From assembly GCA_022113835.1 (NCBI GenBank), contig JAILWY010000006.1:9114001-9178000 (forward strand): a stretch of 64,000 nucleotides of DNA. Direction: 5' to 3'. This stretch comes from Atopsyche davidsoni (taxonomy: Eukaryota; Arthropoda; Insecta; Trichoptera; Hydrobiosidae). Below, one piece after another: positions 24,301 through 35,440 of the stretch (the first letter of the stretch is position 1; each line of letters begins with the position of its first letter). Both the position numbers and the translations under genes were made by a program. The notes under the pieces are model-generated. The model ran no database searches. It was given only the letters and a program-made list of their open reading frames with translations, and was not told where the DNA came from.

Positions 24301-25920
24301 TTACGAGCGTGGGTTAAGTTTGATGCTGAATGAAATCGGACTTATTAAAAATGTTGGTTTATTATTTGACCATTTAAAGTGCATTTAATCCTTATGAGAC
24401 ATTTGATTCGCGCATTTCGTTTCCGTGCATATCCAATTCTCAAATTGACCCCATACTGAAATTATAAATAAGTTGATAAAACTGAACGATAACTTTGTAA
24501 CGAAACATTCAAATTAGCAAGTTTAATCTATAAACCCCACGGTGGCATGACCTAATTAAGTTATTAAACGATATGTTTGGATGTTTATTGACTTTAAATA
24601 CTATCACGATAATTTTGGGTCTATGTATTTTTTTTTTATTTTAAATAATTATGTTTGTTTTGTGTATTTTTAAATATCAAGTAATTTTGCGCAAAACCGT
24701 TAAATAAACAATTCCAACAAAATGATTGTAAATTATGAAGGTTTAATGTGTATTTTTTAATAGTAGGTGAAAAAAAAATTATGTTTTTGAATCTAATATT
24801 GGGCAGCCTCTCCTACTTCTTGACAAGACATTTTAACCACAGGAGAGACCAAACAATCGGACCATTTAATTTTGTATATATATTTTTTTGTTTTTGTAAA
24901 TAAACATACAGCAAATGCATTCGTCGTACATATAATTTCATTTTTAGTTTAGCATACGGTGCCGCGACGTACCTGCCATTTTTTGTGTTTCTAAACAGCC
25001 GATTAGTGATCGTAAAATGATTTGGTTTTATCATTTATGGAGGTGATTCAATTATAATAATGCAAGGGTAGGAAACCACTGCCACTATCATGGAAGTTTA
25101 AAACTATATATTATGTATATATTATATATCGAATATTGATATTTATAAATATGCAAAAAAACTGGAAAACGGTTTTGTTACTTATTTACGATTAATCAGC
25201 TCATTACTAAAAAATACAATTTTTTCATTTTTTTTACTAAAATATGTTTATTTCTTGTTAGCTTTTGAACTTTCCAACGGCGGAAATATCGTTTTTAAAT
25301 TGGAATTTCTTCGTTTAATAGATGTCAGAATTTATTTTAACTAACAAGAACAAAAAATGAGGAGTAAATGAAAACCAAGGTTCAAAGATCAAATAGATAA
25401 ATCAAAGTTTTTCAACGATCGTTATGAAGCCAACTACGTTCACAAAATGAAAGCTTATTATACAAACAAATTTGCTTTTAATTTACTATATTTAAAATGT
25501 ATGTACGATAGTTATAACTACAGATTACAGTGCACACGGTTTGTATTTCAAATTAACCGTTGATTTAATTATAAAAGTGTTTTCTATTCTAGATGTATAG
25601 GTATAAAATATATTTAATCAAACTTCGTAACACCTAAATCTAGATCTATCACCATCTTGGAAGACTTTTTGTATAATACTATACGACGATATCATACTGG
25701 GACTTGAATAATAAATAAAATTTTATTAATAAATAAAATGAAGTGAGATAAGTGGTGGACAGCCAGTTAAGTATTCGTATCATTGATCAGTCTTTGAGAA
25801 ACCGGACGACAAAATAGTTTTTTTTTTATTGAATAACACATTAACCCGTTTATCCCTATAAGACTAATTTTACAATATTTTATGTTTAAATTTAGGTATG
25901 GTAATGAGTTTTTTTTCATA
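24301..25920. other. AT-rich intronic stretch
   Basis: Nothing recognised. Confidence 0.55.
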
Positions 25921-25924
25921 ATTT

Positions 25925-26115
25925 AGTCTTGAGGCCCGCGGCCCGCACGCGACCTCCGGTTTGCGATCGCTGCCCGCCCGCGTGACGTCACTCGCTCAAA
26001 TCAGGCTTATTGTGATGCTCGCCCACTTGTTGGCGACCTCTGCTCGTTTCGCGAGTTCGCTTTGAATATCCGACTTCCACGTGTTTGAGTGGCGATTAGT
26101 ATTTATAACGCTATT
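25925..26115. promoter_or_regulatory. CpG-rich island with CRE-like site
   Basis: Sharp GC block with ccgcgtgacgtcactcgctc (TGACGTCA, a full CRE/bZIP palindrome) and ttccacgtgtttgag (CACGTG). Candidate regulatory element. Confidence 0.4.
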
Positions 26116-26193
26116 GGGGCGATTTGAAATCAAAACATAGTTTTTTTTTTTAATTTTAATTAATTAGCAGCATTTTAAATATGAGTATCATTC

Positions 26194-26637
26194 TTAACAC
26201 ACTTTATGCGGGTACCAAATTGACTAAACTGATGTGCGTAGCGGGCAAAATTCGCGTAAAATTGCACGTGTGAAATCTAGTCTATACACTCTTTGATTTG
26301 CAAGTAGTCAAATAAATCATTTCCTATAAAAAGTTGAACCACTTCATACACACTTTGCGGATTACTTGGCATCACAACAACACCACTTTGTCCTAAAAAT
26401 TGTTCAATAATTGGAGAATTATCATTCTCTGACCACTCCACTTCTTCATTGTCACTTTGCTCAGAATCACTGTCCTAAACAAACACTTCGAGCTGTAAAC
26501 CTAAAGAATAATATGACCTTCTGCCGCTTTTAGAGTAAACACATTCAAAAACGTATTTATATGCGCCCCGGCTTCAGGCAGTAGTCCGCAGAACGGGTAC
26601 CAATACCCGCCCCGCCTTTAGTGTGTACAGCACTTAA
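26194..26637 (-). mobile_element. Internally deleted piggyBac-like element
   Basis: Left: TTAA (26194-26197) followed by CACACTTTATGCGGGTACC. Right: GGGTACC...CCCGCCCCGCCTTTAGTGTG, an imperfect inverted counterpart, with TTAA at 26634-26637 a few bases outside. Between them the minus strand encodes an N-terminal transposase fragment. The layout (start of the protein near the right end, rest deleted, then the other terminus) suits a deletion derivative. Termini are imperfect and the right target site is decayed. Confidence 0.5.
26277..26474 (-). pseudogene. piggyBac-like transposase N-terminal fragment
   Basis: Sixty-five residues on the minus strand, from just after an in-frame TAG to a terminal TAG. 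The first third is acidic (DSDSEQSDNEEVEWSEND), then IIEQFLGQSG, then MPSNPQSVYEVVQLFIGNDL followed by FDYLQI. An acidic leader followed by a P-x-S/x-V-x-x-x-x-x-F-x-x-x-x-L-hydrophobic helix is the usual start of piggyBac-type (DDE_Tnp_1_7) transposases, where the next residues would be a T-N-x-Y segment. The fragment lacks an initiating methionine and all catalytic aspartates. The family call is from pattern memory, not alignment. Confidence 0.5.
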
Positions 26638-26849
26638 TGGTTTTGCATTTTTGTATGAAATGTCGTTTTTGCTCTTCGCGTATTTGTGGTCGGTTTACAT
26701 AACTGAATTCTTCAGAGCAAATTAAATCGTTCATTTATTCAGGCGATTCATTTATTAACCAACCAATTTTTCTACTCATTCGCGATGTAAAGTTAGGAAT
26801 TGCTTTACATTCTGTTAACAATGCGCAGCTTAAAAATAATACACACAAA

Positions 26850-27035
26850 TCGCCATGCCCCAGAAGGTTAAGTGGCAACCGTCAATTTTTCTTGCCGATA
26901 CCCCAGGGCGCTGGCAGGGCGTGCCCCTTAATGCTGGCATCTCGCTCGAGGATAATGACTCCGATCTGTCTTGCTTTATGTGGAATTATATCATAATTTG
27001 TTTCAATTTTCAGGTTGGAACTGTTCGGGTGCTCA
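26850..27035. promoter_or_regulatory. Moderate-GC block
   Basis: gataccccagggcgctggcagggcgtgcccc and ctcgctcgaggataatgactccg between AT-rich flanks. An acceptor-like tttcaattttcag lies at its plus-strand end, but no exon product is recognisable. Confidence 0.2.
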
Positions 27036-27299
27036 CCTGACTCACCTGAATATAAATTTATTTCACACAACCGTCTATAATTCTTATCTACATTTCATAT
27101 TGAAGTAATATTGCATACAATAAAATCTCTTTAAAAATATGATTTGATCCGATTGCGTCAAAAATAATTACGTACATATTCATAAATACCTTAGTCATAA
27201 TTAAATATAAAAAATAAAAAATTATCCATCGATAAGATAAAAAATGAGAACATGATCTTATATTAGAAACTCGGGGCTCGGTATGAGTTTTATGCATTT

Positions 27300-27420
27300 A
27301 TTATGATATGATTTTGCAAACACGAGGGGCTGTAAACCCACGGCCCGCAATCTGCGGCCATTTAAATGCACTGCGGTTCTTAGAATTAAAATGCAATCTT
27401 TTGATTGTGCCGAAATTATT
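27300..27420. other. Small mixed block
   Basis: aaacccacggcccgcaatctg followed by cggccatttaaatgcactgcgg. Candidate non-coding element; nothing more visible. Confidence 0.15.
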
Positions 27421-27679
27421 ATGCGCAATAAATTCGTAATATTTACTAAAATAATTTTAAGAATGTGAATTCGCGTTGATGGTGAAAATAATATCATCCC
27501 TACAATGATGTAAAATTATATTTCGTTTTAAACAATGTAAGGAATTATTTAAGTCAATAAAAAAACGATAGTCTATTTGTTCTTTAAGAGATCGTGTTGG
27601 TGCAAAAAAATATAAAAAGACAATTTGTAATTTTGAAAACTGAAAAAACTGAAAAACTGAATTTGAGCGCCGCCGAAAA

Positions 27680-27870
27680 GTCAAAAATTCACGCTTGGCC
27701 ATCCCGAAACTGAAGCTGGGCCCATGGCGGAGCATGTGTCCGCGCGCTCGCGTGTCGCACGCACCTCGGCGCACTGGCCCGGAAAACACACGGCGACGCG
27801 TCATCGGCCGCCACGCGGGCGCGCCTGGGGCCGGGATGACTCTCTCGGGTGATCCTTGTAACAAAAACCA
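27680..27870. promoter_or_regulatory. CpG-rich island
   Basis: Very CpG-rich (gtccgcgcgctcgcgtgtcgc, ggcgacgcgtcatcggccgcc). Open on all overlapping frames by composition; no motif that marks a protein. Confidence 0.35.
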
Positions 27871-28104
27871 CCGAAGCTCACAACTACAGCCTAAATGTCA
27901 CGTTAGATAAGAATCAGATGCGATGGATGAGAATCGTGGAAGCTTCGAACTCTTAGGGAATTTACAGATTGGATTTGGATGTGTCAACAAGTAAATATGA
28001 TAATTCTTTTGATAGTGCTTTGCATAAAATCTCGGTTGTGATAATTGGACAGCCTTAATGGCACATCATATTTGGATATATTTAACTAAAGGATACTAAT
28101 AAAA

Positions 28105-28170
28105 AAAAATATGTGTTGACTCTTGATTCAGGGATCCCCGGTTCGATGCCCTTCCCGACAGGTGAATCAC
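28105..28170 (+). ncRNA. tRNA-derived retroposon fragment
   Basis: ccccGGTTCGATgcccttcc is a box B/T-arm type sequence. Box A is not evident upstream. Probable SINE remnant. Confidence 0.3.
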
Positions 28171-28399
28171 AAACTAATGCAGGTTTATGCCTGGTTTAGT
28201 TTGGTTTATAATGACTTATGTTGACATTGCATTGGACCTTTTAATTATGCCTTCAGTTTAAATTTGCTAATGCTTGCGTGTATGTAGAAAAAATTCAGTC
28301 GACTCCACGCCACTGCAGGCCATGTATATCTTTCATTTTTAAATCTGCACGCTGTTTAGAAAAGATGTATGAAATCGGATACCATCGAGATTCGCTGAA

Positions 28400-28635
28400 A
28401 GTATTTTAATGCCAGAGAAATCTCTGGCGGACTCCGTTTGCGCGATTCGCCCTTCGATTAGGGCCGTGAAGAGGTTCGATAGTCATCATCTTCACGCCCG
28501 CGCATCCGCGGTCACGTGACGCTCCCTTTCTGAAAATAATTAAGCGCGCAGAGCGGCGGGCGTATCTGGCCCGGCGATCGCGCGCCCTTATCCAGCAGGC
28601 GATCTGTGAGCGCAGCTCGCCGGTACACCACTTCA
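28400..28635. promoter_or_regulatory. CpG-rich island with E-box
   Basis: Starts with the palindrome gccagagaaatctctggc, includes ggtcacgtgacgc (CACGTG at about 28512) and aaaataattaagcgcgc. Candidate regulatory element. Confidence 0.35.
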
Positions 28636-28821
28636 ATTAAATATTTTCATTGGGTGTTAAGCCGCATGCTTCTTTACTCCTTTTTCATTCGAGCAGACGT
28701 CGCGGTACATAGTCTATACATGCTTTGTAAACGTTATTACTCGCCTTCTTGCATTTATAATGAAATCATATCTAAAGGTTGGAATGCAAGATAAATATTT
28801 GTTACTTTAATAATATAAGCA

Positions 28822-28914
28822 GGCTACACACGCAGCGACACAGCCTGCCTGTAAAAAAGCGCCAAAGGAGCGCTATTGGCTATTTACGTCAGATGTGTCG
28901 CAGCGTGTGTAGAC
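28822..28914. mobile_element. Complete short copy of the CTACACACGCTGCGACAC MITE family
   Basis: 93 bp with matching ends: ggctacacacgcagcgacac on the left and tgtgtcgcagcgtgtgtaga on the right. Subterminal gcgctattggct is the recurrent motif of the family. The clearest minimal member in the window. Confidence 0.85.
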
Positions 28915-29089
28915 ACCGTTACTAAACTGATGGCTAGTAAGAAATTCAATTGACAATAAATTTACGATTTTATTCAAAACAAGTAAAAGAGTGCGATTTA
29001 TTACGATGTCGATAAATTTTAATTACACAAAGAGAGGCGCAAAAAAATACTTCCCGCCATTGTGGGGGAAAAAATTTCGCCGGTTGTTA

Positions 29090-29375
29090 ATTACTCTTTG
29101 TGCGGGGCTCGCCGCCGGCCGCTTTCGAGCGAAAACGGGCAGAGGGGCGGGGGCTGGGGCAAGGCTGGGGCAAGGGTGAGGACTGGGGCCATGACCAGGC
29201 CTGGGGCGGGGGCGGGGGCAAGAACCAGGACTGGGGGCTGAAGCGGGGGCGGGCAACCCGGGCCGGCGCACTTATCCCCCGCGTCATCTTATCGCGTAAT
29301 TCAGGTGGCGCGCTGCGGCGGGCTATCGGCGGCCCCATCGGCTTGACGCTTCTCGCCCTGGGGACGAGTCATCGC
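29090..29375. promoter_or_regulatory. G-rich, CpG-rich island with ctggggc repeats
   Basis: Plus strand has many ctggggc units (29150-29250) interspersed with gaccagg and gcgggggcggggg, so both a minisatellite and quadruplex potential. The 3' half (cttatcccccgcgtcatcttatcgcg) looks less repetitive. The long open frames are low-complexity artefacts. Confidence 0.4.
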
Positions 29376-29468
29376 ACCATTCCAGGCATTCGCTTTATTG
29401 ATGTGCAGTGTTTTCTTAGTTTTATATTGTTTCAAAATAAGAGAGAGTTAAAAGATTCAGGTATTTAA

Positions 29469-29695
29469 CACGTCGACTGCCTTGTCAGCCACCGGTGGCC
29501 GACACTGAGGTATTGCAATTGGGCCGCGTCGGCCACCGGTGGCCGACACGACATACTTGTAAATACCAATAAATCACCTCAAAAATGTTTAAAAACAAAT
29601 TAAATAATTGTATTTCGGCTCATTATATTAAATTAAACCTAAAAACGTGAAAACAATTTTAGGACATTTTACGAAAATCCGCTTGGCGCACTGGT
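29469..29695. mobile_element. piggyBac-type MITE, copy 2
   Basis: Left: TTAA (29465-29468) followed by CACGTCGACTGCC. The right end is decayed (gcttggcgcactggttgaa). It contains two palindromes: one around 29483-29505 and the perfect 20-bp GTCGGCCACCGGTGGCCGAC at 29528-29547. The aaaacgtgaaaacaatttt and tacgaaaatccgcttggc segments match copy 1 at 66-219 in reverse. A non-LTR relic begins directly after its right end. Confidence 0.65.
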
Positions 29696-29699
29696 TGAA

Positions 29700-30112
29700 T
29701 GAGAACGGGGATCCTGACTTGGAAAACAGAACGCAGTACGCTTAATAATTTGAGGAAAGTACTATGCTCAAGAGATATAACCAAAGATTCACCAAATATA
29801 AAATCGTCTCAGTTCTCCTTTATGGAGTCGAAGCTTTGGCACTCAAAACAGTTACTATGCGAAGAATTGAGACGTTTGAAATATGGCAGTATAGGAGAAT
29901 CCTCGCGTCACAAACGAAAGCGAACTCTTGACGTCGGTAAAGAACCGGAAGGTCTCCTATTTTGGTCACATACTTTGTAACAATAAGTATGGCATCCTCC
30001 AGCGGATTGTCCAAGAAAAAAATCGAAGGGAAAAGGTGCATAGGAAGTTCACGTGAATGCGGATTTTGCGCCAGTGGCTGGAGATCGGAAGTCCGGCCGG
30101 ATTAGAATAGAG
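29700..30112 (+). pseudogene. Non-LTR retrotransposon reverse transcriptase C-terminal relic
   Basis: Pieces of one protein are spread over three frames. First NNLRKVLCSRDI (29733-29770). Then VLLYGVEALALKTVTMRRIE followed by TFEIWQYRRIL (29812-29931, ending in TGA). Then NRKVSYFGHILCNNKYGILQ followed by RIVQEK. Last MRILRQWLEIGSPAGLE. This order (a YGVE-x-W/L segment, then FE-x-W-x-YRRIL, then LGHI-x-x-N-x-KY-x-hLQ) is the tail of insect endonuclease/reverse transcriptase proteins downstream of the palm domain. Frameshifts and stops make it a dead 5'-truncated copy. I cannot assign the clade. Confidence 0.85.
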
Positions 30113-30135
30113 ATATGCTCGGGAATTTTTTTTAA

Positions 30136-30214
30136 AAACACCCAAAATAAATAGAAGCTTTTGGCTAATTACAAAACGGTTGCATTTTGTGTGGCTGCAT
30201 GTCTAGCCGGCTTC
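30136..30214. repeat. Single end of the CTACACACGCTGCGACAC MITE family
   Basis: aacacccaaaataaatagaag then ttttggctaattac, aaacggttgcattttgtgtgg and ctgcatgtctagccgg. The aaacacccaaaa stretch is also in the copy at 15984-16264. Confidence 0.5.
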
Positions 30215-30799
30215 AGCAACTTAGACGAGAACGCTATTGGCTGTATGCTACATATTAACAGCATATTCATTATCTTTAAGGCAAGTGGCTAGATGTCTTA
30301 CGCCTTTACTAATGAGTCCAAATTATTTTTCCACGTATGTTAATATCTCACGTTATTTGACTAAACACGATCCAATTCAGGTGTGTTGGCACGACCCGTG
30401 TTAAATAAAAGGTTACGCTTCACTGGCCTGGATTGTCTGTAACCTTCACGCTTTACAGATTGTCTTTTATCTTGTTTCCCAAACCTCATTATTCCACATC
30501 GGTAGCTCCTAGATCCTCGCGCTCCCCTCATGGAGGCCAGCGGCTCCATGATACTGTCTGATCACTACTTGATTCGATTAAAGTAATAAAATGTAAATTA
30601 TATGTGAAATAAACATTATTTACTTAGTACTTGTAATATGAAATCATTTTCTGGACTTAATGGCCAAGTGGCTATACTTCTTCTTGATTAAGTATTCCCT
30701 GATTATCGATTTTTTTTTTGTGGTTTCTCGTGCGAATCGATTATCTAAATCATGTTTTAGTAAATTTTTCGGATTTTTAAATAATAATTAATAATCATT

Positions 30800-31060
30800 G
30801 GTAGATTTCACAGCCTACATCCCGCGGGAGTGCGGGCACCAAACGTTGCAGAAACTCAGCGAAAAAACCTCAGAAAAAACTCCCCGCGGCGCGGCTCGCT
30901 CGCCGGCCGACTTCTGTTCCAAGAAACTCTCTTCTGGCAGACTGTCACACCTGGCCGCGCCGTCAGCTGTGCAATCAGGCTACCTGTGTTTCTTGTGGGA
31001 ATCATCACTAGCCGAGCTCCCGCCTGCGAAGCACGGCTTTTCACTAAGGCTATAAATAAT
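30800..31060. promoter_or_regulatory. CpG-rich island
   Basis: Core ccccgcggcgcggctcgctcg followed by ccggccgac. Three overlapping open frames of 62-85 codons, none with motifs. Candidate regulatory block. Confidence 0.3.
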
Positions 31061-31179
31061 TAATATCGATAAATAACTTTAATGAAATGAATAATGTACT
31101 TACGTTTATAAGTACAATGAACAATATACTCACGTATTAGTCAAATCTCAAAACAAACTACAGGAAAGGGAATCGTTTC

Positions 31180-31400
31180 TACCTGGCGCTCTGGAGTCGG
31201 TTCCGATCTATTGCGCAAGGCTTATCGCTTTTTAATAGAGGCTGGCTGACCTGGCCACCTGACCAGGTCCGCACTCGCCGTCCCTCTGGAATCTGACAAA
31301 TGAGGCGACCCTAAACACATCAGCACCCTGGGCCATGACTACCTGCCACTTCAACACCATTCAGGCTCTGATCAGGCAGGCAAAATATGTCTCTGTAATA
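31180..31400. promoter_or_regulatory. Moderate-GC block
   Basis: ggctggctgacctggccacc followed by tgaccaggtccgc carries repeated ctgacc/acctggcc motifs. No coding signature. Confidence 0.2.
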
Positions 31401-31869
31401 CCCCTGACAGTGCCAATATTTTTTTATATTGATGTTTAAAATTTTCCTTATCAGCTTATGATTCATAAGCATTCATAAGATGATTCACAGCTTTATATAA
31501 CTATATAGTTTATATATAGTAACCGTGTGATCGATTTTGCGCAAATGTATGGTGTCCACTATAGTAAATTTACAAAGTGCATGTTGAATGAAATTTGCTA
31601 ATATTATATATCAGAGTAGTAGTGTTGATCTTGATATTCCCATAAAATATTTTTTGAGAACCACTTGAGAATAATAGAGTACTTTTATTAAAATATGATT
31701 TTTCTGTAGTTTAACGTGATAAAAATGAAAACTTTGATCTTGGTTTTTGGGTTTTGATATATTCACTCAGCATTGATTAATTCTAAGCGATACTACGGAC
31801 ACGATGACTTTCTATTGAATTAAAGACTGCTTTAGAAAACTTACACCATTAATCACCATAAGTAACACA

Positions 31870-33240
31870 GTATTTACAACCAACACTTGTCTTGTTGGAT
31901 AAAGGGTCATCTTCCAAATTATATACTCCATCTGCCAATTGGATCGAAGATAACGCACGCGCTCTTCGGTGAAACCAGTGGCTGGTTTTTTTTTTTTTGC
32001 TTAACAAGAATAAAAATTTTTGATAATAATTAATTCTGTATTATTATAACTACTTTATTAAAAGGTAAGTCGATCTATAAAATCGGATAATTTGTTTTTT
32101 TATTTACAACCAAACATGTATTACCTGTTTATTTCTCAAAATATTAGACATCTTATAAATTTGATAGATCATTGCAACCTAGAAAAAGACGGCGCTCTTT
32201 TGCTTAAGAATAGTATAATTACTCAATTAATACTGTATAAATATTAATACTTAAAATCGGGTAATATGCTCTCTATTTACAACATAAAATAAATAACTTG
32301 CTTATTGGATATCACATAAACTGTATGGTCCATTGCTACCAAGAAGAGATAAACAGTTCTCTTACGTTTAAATAAAGTATTAATTCACTAAAATAATCAA
32401 TACTGTATAAATATTTATACTTGATGTAAAATTATTATTATCTAATGATATTTTCTGTAGATCTGTAAAATTTGATAATTTTATCTGTATTTACAAATAA
32501 ATACTAGACATCTTATAAATTTGATAGTTCATTGCATTCAAGCGTAGTTGATTAAAAATAGTACAAATCATCAAAATATTTTTGTCAAATGATATTTTCT
32601 GTAGATCGATAAAATCCGATAATTTTCTCTATATAAAACTAGACATCTTATAAATTTGATAGTTCATTGAGATCAAGCGGAGATGATTGAAAATAGTACA
32701 AATCTTTGATCGTAATCAATACTGTAACTTCAGCTGAAAATATTATTGTCTAAAGATATTTTCTGTAGATCGATAATATCCGATCATTTCCTCCATATAA
32801 ATACTAGACGTTTTATAAATTTGATAGTTCACTGCGATCAAGTGGGGATGATTAAAACTAGTACAAATCTCCGATCGTAATCAATATTGTAACTTCAGCT
32901 GAAAATATTATTATCTAATGATATTCTCTGTAGATCGATAAAATTCGATAATTTTCTCTATATAAAACTAGACATCTTATAAATTTGATAGTTCATTGCG
33001 ATCAAGTGGGGATGATTAAAACTAGTACGAATCTTCAATCGTAATCAATATTGTAAAGTATGAAGATATTTTCTGTAAATCAGATAATTCGCCCTGTGTT
33101 TACAGCCGAGCATGAAGCGCTTGTCTGATTGGACAAAGGACTTGTCATCTTACAAATTTGATAGTCCGTCCGCTAATTCGAGCGGAGATAACGCTCGCGC
33201 CGGGCGCTTCGGAGAAGCCAGCGGCTCTCCTTTGTGTTCT
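31870..33240. repeat. Degenerate tandem array, unit about 135-180 bp, about 8 units
   Basis: Anchors agacatcttataaatttgat followed by agttcattgc recur at about 32146, 32506, 32641, 32806, 32970 and 33143, with weaker units at about 31900 and 32310. Units also share ttctgtagatcgataaaatc. The outermost units (31870-31985 and 33095-33235) are longer and carry cttgtc-ttggataaagg and gataacgc(a/t)cgcgc-c-cttcgg-gaa; inner units look like shortened derivatives. Confidence 0.8.
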
Positions 33241-33398
33241 AATAGTATAATCGCTCGGTAATGATCGGCGCGGGGGCCGGGGCGCGCGGGGAGTCGTACA
33301 AATTAATTCATTCGTCTAATTTAAATTAAGACCGAGGGAAATGACGACCGGCTGTCAACAATCGCGCGCCTGCAATTAAAACCTCGTTTGAGTGGTGC
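33180..33398. promoter_or_regulatory. CpG-rich island between two tandem arrays
   Basis: Core gatcggcgcgggggccggggc followed by gcgcggggagtcg, then aattaattcattcg/taatttaaattaag homeodomain-like cores and caacaatcgcgcgcctgcaattaaaacc. It overlaps the last unit of the array to the left. Candidate enhancer. Confidence 0.35.
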
Positions 33399-33399
33399 T

Positions 33400-34395
33400 T
33401 TCACACCAGCGGGGCGATCTCTTGTCTAGTTTGTGGAATTAGTCGTATTTGTGGATCCGAGCGCATTACGCCTTCATAGGTGAAAGAGCTTTCTGTGGAC
33501 ACTGATAACTGATTCTAGGTGGCAACCCTGCAACAAAAGCGAGTCGCAGCCCTGACGCATTTTTTCTTTGACTGTGGAAGAACGATTAAACTTCTATTCT
33601 CCTTCATCAAGCGCCTCTTCTTAGAAGAGGTTGGCGACCATTTCACTGAGCATATACTCATGCTGAGCTAGTGTTCATGGTTTTTTAATGGGAAAAAAGT
33701 GTAGTGGGTTAGTCTGCGTATTTCTGCTGCCCAATAGCATCATTTTTATTAACTTCTATTCAATATAATTAAATGTTATATTATTATAAAACATGTTTGC
33801 GTAAGGTTTTCACACCAGCAGGGTGATCTCTTGTCTTGTTTGTGGAATTAGTGCTATTTGTGGATACAAGTGCATTACGCCTTCATAGGTGACAGAGCTT
33901 CCTGTGGACGCTGCTTACTGATTCTAGGTGGCAACCCTGCAAAGTAAGCGAGTCGCAACCCTGGCGCATTCTTTCTTAGGCTACGTAAGCCACCATTCCC
34001 CTGAGCATATATACTCATGCTGAGCCAGTGTTCATGGTTTTCTAAGGGGAAAATAGTGTAGTGGCTCCCCGGGATAGAAAAATTTGCGTATTGCTGCTGC
34101 CCAAAAGAATCATTTTTATTCACTTCTATGCAATATAACCAAATGTAATATTATGTTAAAACTTGTTTGCGTAGTGATTTTACACCAGCGGGGTGATCTC
34201 TTGTCTAGTTTGAGTTAGTAGTATTTGTGGATCCAAGCATATTACGCCTTCATAGGTGAAAGAGCTTTCTGTGGACCCTGCTAATTCTATAAAATACGTG
34301 CTAATATTTGGTGGCAACCCTGCAACATGAGCGAGTCACAACCCTGGCGGATACTTTCATTGGCTGCAAAGAACGGTTTAACTTCTGTTCAATAT
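33400..34395. repeat. Tandem repeat, unit about 370-410 bp, 2.6 copies
   Basis: cacaccagc-ggg-gatctcttgtct starts units at about 33402, 33811 and 34182; each continues with cttcataggtgaaagagctt and ggtggcaaccctgcaa. The second and third units have internal deletions (shorter spacing). The unit's accatttc-ctgagcatata part matches the inverted pair at 262-640. Confidence 0.85.
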
Positions 34396-34399
34396 AATT

Positions 34400-34765
34400 A
34401 TTGCTAATAAATAATCATTGTGATTTTAAAGTTTTACGCATCCATGTACGCTTTTAGTTAAATTTTAGTGTTTTACGAATTAATAATAAACTACTTATAA
34501 CGTAACCTGTAGCAATACTCAAAGAAAAACAATTTTTTTCCAAATCCAATGTAGTGATATAAAATCAAAGTTTAAATAAGCCAAAAAATCATGGAATATC
34601 TGGTTATATGTTTAAAATAAATAACAAATCTATTAACTTGAAGAAAATCAACACCAAAAGCTGCGTGAACCATCAAAATGGTTTATTCCTATTTATCTGA
34701 GTGTAGTTTTGACTATCACGAATATAAATCAATATTCTACACACTCTGTATAAAACTTTTGCATA
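34400..34765. other. AT-rich stretch
   Basis: Nothing recognised. Confidence 0.5.
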
Positions 34766-34840
34766 AAAAAAACAACCAAAATAATTTGTTAATTACCATT
34801 CAATCATCGTTTATGTCGCAACGTGTGTAGCTGGTTTAAA
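34766..34840. repeat. Single end of the CTACACACGCTGCGACAC MITE family
   Basis: attcaatcatcgtttatgtcg followed by caacgtgtgtagctgg; the aaaaaaacaaccaaaata lead-in resembles other copies. Confidence 0.45.
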
Positions 34841-35390
34841 TCTTTTGAGAATATAATCAACGATGATCCGTGCGGTGATATTTCCAAGGATTGCGATAAT
34901 TAAATATATTACAAATGGGTTCATAAAGTTTTTGAGATCTTTAACAACCGTTTTGCAGTTATTATCTGCATTTATATGGCAGGGATGATAAAACATGGCC
35001 AGAGTTCGAGACGACCCCATCAGCAATCACCCCCGCTAATGAGCCCAGCCCGAGGACTAAATTTAATGACCCCAAACGCACACTAAAACCCATACTGAAA
35101 AAATGCAATAAAATCTTTTTATGGGCATCATATTGCCAATATATTACCCGCTAATAATTATCATGTTAAAGTCGTCCAACAATCGTGCAAATTAATATCT
35201 TTATATGCGTATTTACTGCAATTTAAAATTCATTTTCCTCTCTACATATTTATGATATTATTATGTATTTAATAAATCTGTACTTTTAACCTATAAAGTT
35301 TTATTATACGCACTTGTTATTTTTAAATAGTCAACAATTATTTATCTATAACATTTTAACATCGGATACATATAATATCATTTGATTACA
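34841..35390. other. AT-rich stretch with a small mixed patch
   Basis: Mixed patch at 34980-35070 (gacgaccccatcagcaatc, cccagcccgaggac). No gene recognised. Confidence 0.4.
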
Positions 35391-35440
35391 GTATAATGGT
35401 GCAAGGGTGTGGATTTAAATCCCACGTGAGTTTCAAAAAA
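35385..35440 (+). ncRNA. tRNA-like fragment
   Basis: agtataatggtgcaaggg resembles a D-arm/box A, and GTGTGGATTTAAATCCCAC forms a T-arm with a five-base stem. The two are too close for a complete tRNA. SINE debris. Confidence 0.35.

Noticed and set aside
29023..29468. Long frames of 82-122 codons across the G-rich island
   Set aside because: Low-complexity translation of ctggggc repeats, open on both strands.
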